This document shows positions 63,578 to 64,000 of a stretch of 64,000 nucleotides of DNA, one piece after another. Below the pieces are notes generated by a model. It saw only the letters and a program-made list of their open reading frames with translations. It ran no database searches and was not told the DNA's origin. The stretch covers positions 62,001 through 126,000 of the forward strand of contig NZ_JAULSA010000007.1 of assembly GCF_030518235.1 (NCBI RefSeq), written 5' to 3'. Numbering within the stretch: position 1 is the first letter of the stretch; every line of letters begins with the position of its first letter. The stretch is from Saccharibacillus sp. CPCC 101409 (GTDB lineage Bacteria > Bacillota > Bacilli > Paenibacillales > Paenibacillaceae). A program made the translations under genes and the position numbers.

Positions 63578-64000
63578 TTATCTTCCGGCGGGAGCGGAAG
63601 ACGAGGGCGTGCCGGAAGAAGCCGGGGAGTCGGCGGCGGCCGGCGCGGAGTTTGTCAGAGCCCGTCTGCGTTTGACTTCCCACAGCGTCAGGCAGACGCC
63701 GTACACGGCCGGGATCATGGGGAACAGCGCGGTCCACATGCCCGAAAAGTATTCATAGCCGCCGCCCTAGGCGATCGGGAAGATCAGGTAATGCGTCGGC
63801 TCGCCAATCAGCATGCCGAAGAATACGAACCAGGCGAGATAATAGCCGACCGGATTGCGGTAATATAGACCGACGGCGCCGGCGATCCAGACGACCGGGC
63901 CGAGCAGGGCGATCAGCAGGGCGAAATCTCGCGTCGACCAAACCGAGCCGAAGATCGAATTGATGCCGCCGGGAAAGTCGGTGATAAACTCTTCGGTGAT
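63578..64000 (-). pseudogene. Membrane protein gene with in-frame amber codon (partial)
   Basis: The minus strand from the right edge encodes a coherent membrane protein: FALLIALLGPVVWIAGAVG, then GYYLAWFVFFGMLIGEPTHY and LIFPIA, followed by TAG (complement of 63767-63769). The frame then continues GGGYEYFSGMWTALFPMIP and LTLWEVKRRRAL to TAA at 63578. A single C-to-G change of a Tyr codon would explain the stop. The 5' end is outside the window. The function is not recognised. Confidence 0.7.

Overview
The window looks like a chromosome segment of a GC-rich, endospore-former-type Firmicute in the Paenibacillaceae (Paenibacillus or Saccharibacillus-like). Evidence: strong AGGAGG-type ribosome binding sites, TTG and GTG starts, lipoprotein solute-binding proteins, CsoR/CopZ/CopA, a carboxyspermidine-type polyamine gene pair, a GH65 maltose phosphorylase with a LacI regulator, and a fused EIICBA mannitol permease. 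No rRNA, tRNA, CRISPR array or intact transposase was seen. The genus is inferred from gene content, not from a search.

Layout. 0-6.3 kb: divergent oligopeptide-type ABC transporter with a fused double ATPase, two permeases with long N-terminal extensions, and a binding protein whose domain order looks circularly permuted. 6.8-12.1 kb: acetyltransferase, sigma-D type chemoreceptor, metallo-beta-lactamase-fold hydrolase, GT-C membrane glycosyltransferase. 12.2-16.7 kb: thymidine kinase, then the copper cluster csoR-copZ-copA with mirror-image CsoR operators. 17-22.6 kb: two putative small exported proteins, two nitroreductase-family enzymes, a frameshifted HxlR regulator running into a protein kinase, and a TatD-like hydrolase. 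23.6-27.3 kb: thiamine-precursor importer under a TPP riboswitch. 27.4-33.4 kb: stress-type flavoprotein, EAL phosphodiesterase, UppP, a MerR/aldo-keto reductase pair, and a small accessory patch with an RHS remnant. 33.5-37.3 kb: polyamine operon and a membrane metallophosphoesterase. 37.4-39.5 kb: an AT-richer island with HTH, ImmA/IrrE protease and a frameshifted PIN nuclease. 39.6-45.2 kb: mannitol operon mtlR-mtlA-mtlD with a cre site. 46.2-56.2 kb: maltose/maltodextrin locus (GH65 phosphorylase, LacI regulator, binding protein, two permeases, GH13 lipoprotein). 56.7-64 kb: diguanylate cyclase, a structured attenuator-like leader before a predicted nuclease-fold/winged-helix protein, an OYE flavoenzyme, a glutamine-type ABC transporter, and a membrane-protein gene broken by an amber codon at the right edge.

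The most unusual signal is intergenic. Three families of repeat, unrelated in sequence, occur at seven loci. Six of these are built from four units of about 25 nt placed at nearly the same symmetric spacing, about 50, 61 and 50 bp; the seventh looks like a copy that lost one unit. Other strong leads are the permuted binding protein, two tandem stem-loop elements between csoR and copZ whose arms differ in sequence but stay complementary, the leader RNA at 58.3 kb with mutually exclusive pairings, and the HTH-ImmA/IrrE-PIN cassette.

How parts work together: carbohydrate genes (mannitol, maltodextrin) carry catabolite and LacI-type control sites. The maltodextrin importer has no ATPase of its own here, so it probably borrows a shared one. 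Both a c-di-GMP synthase and a phosphodiesterase are present. The thiamine importer is switched by TPP at the RNA level.
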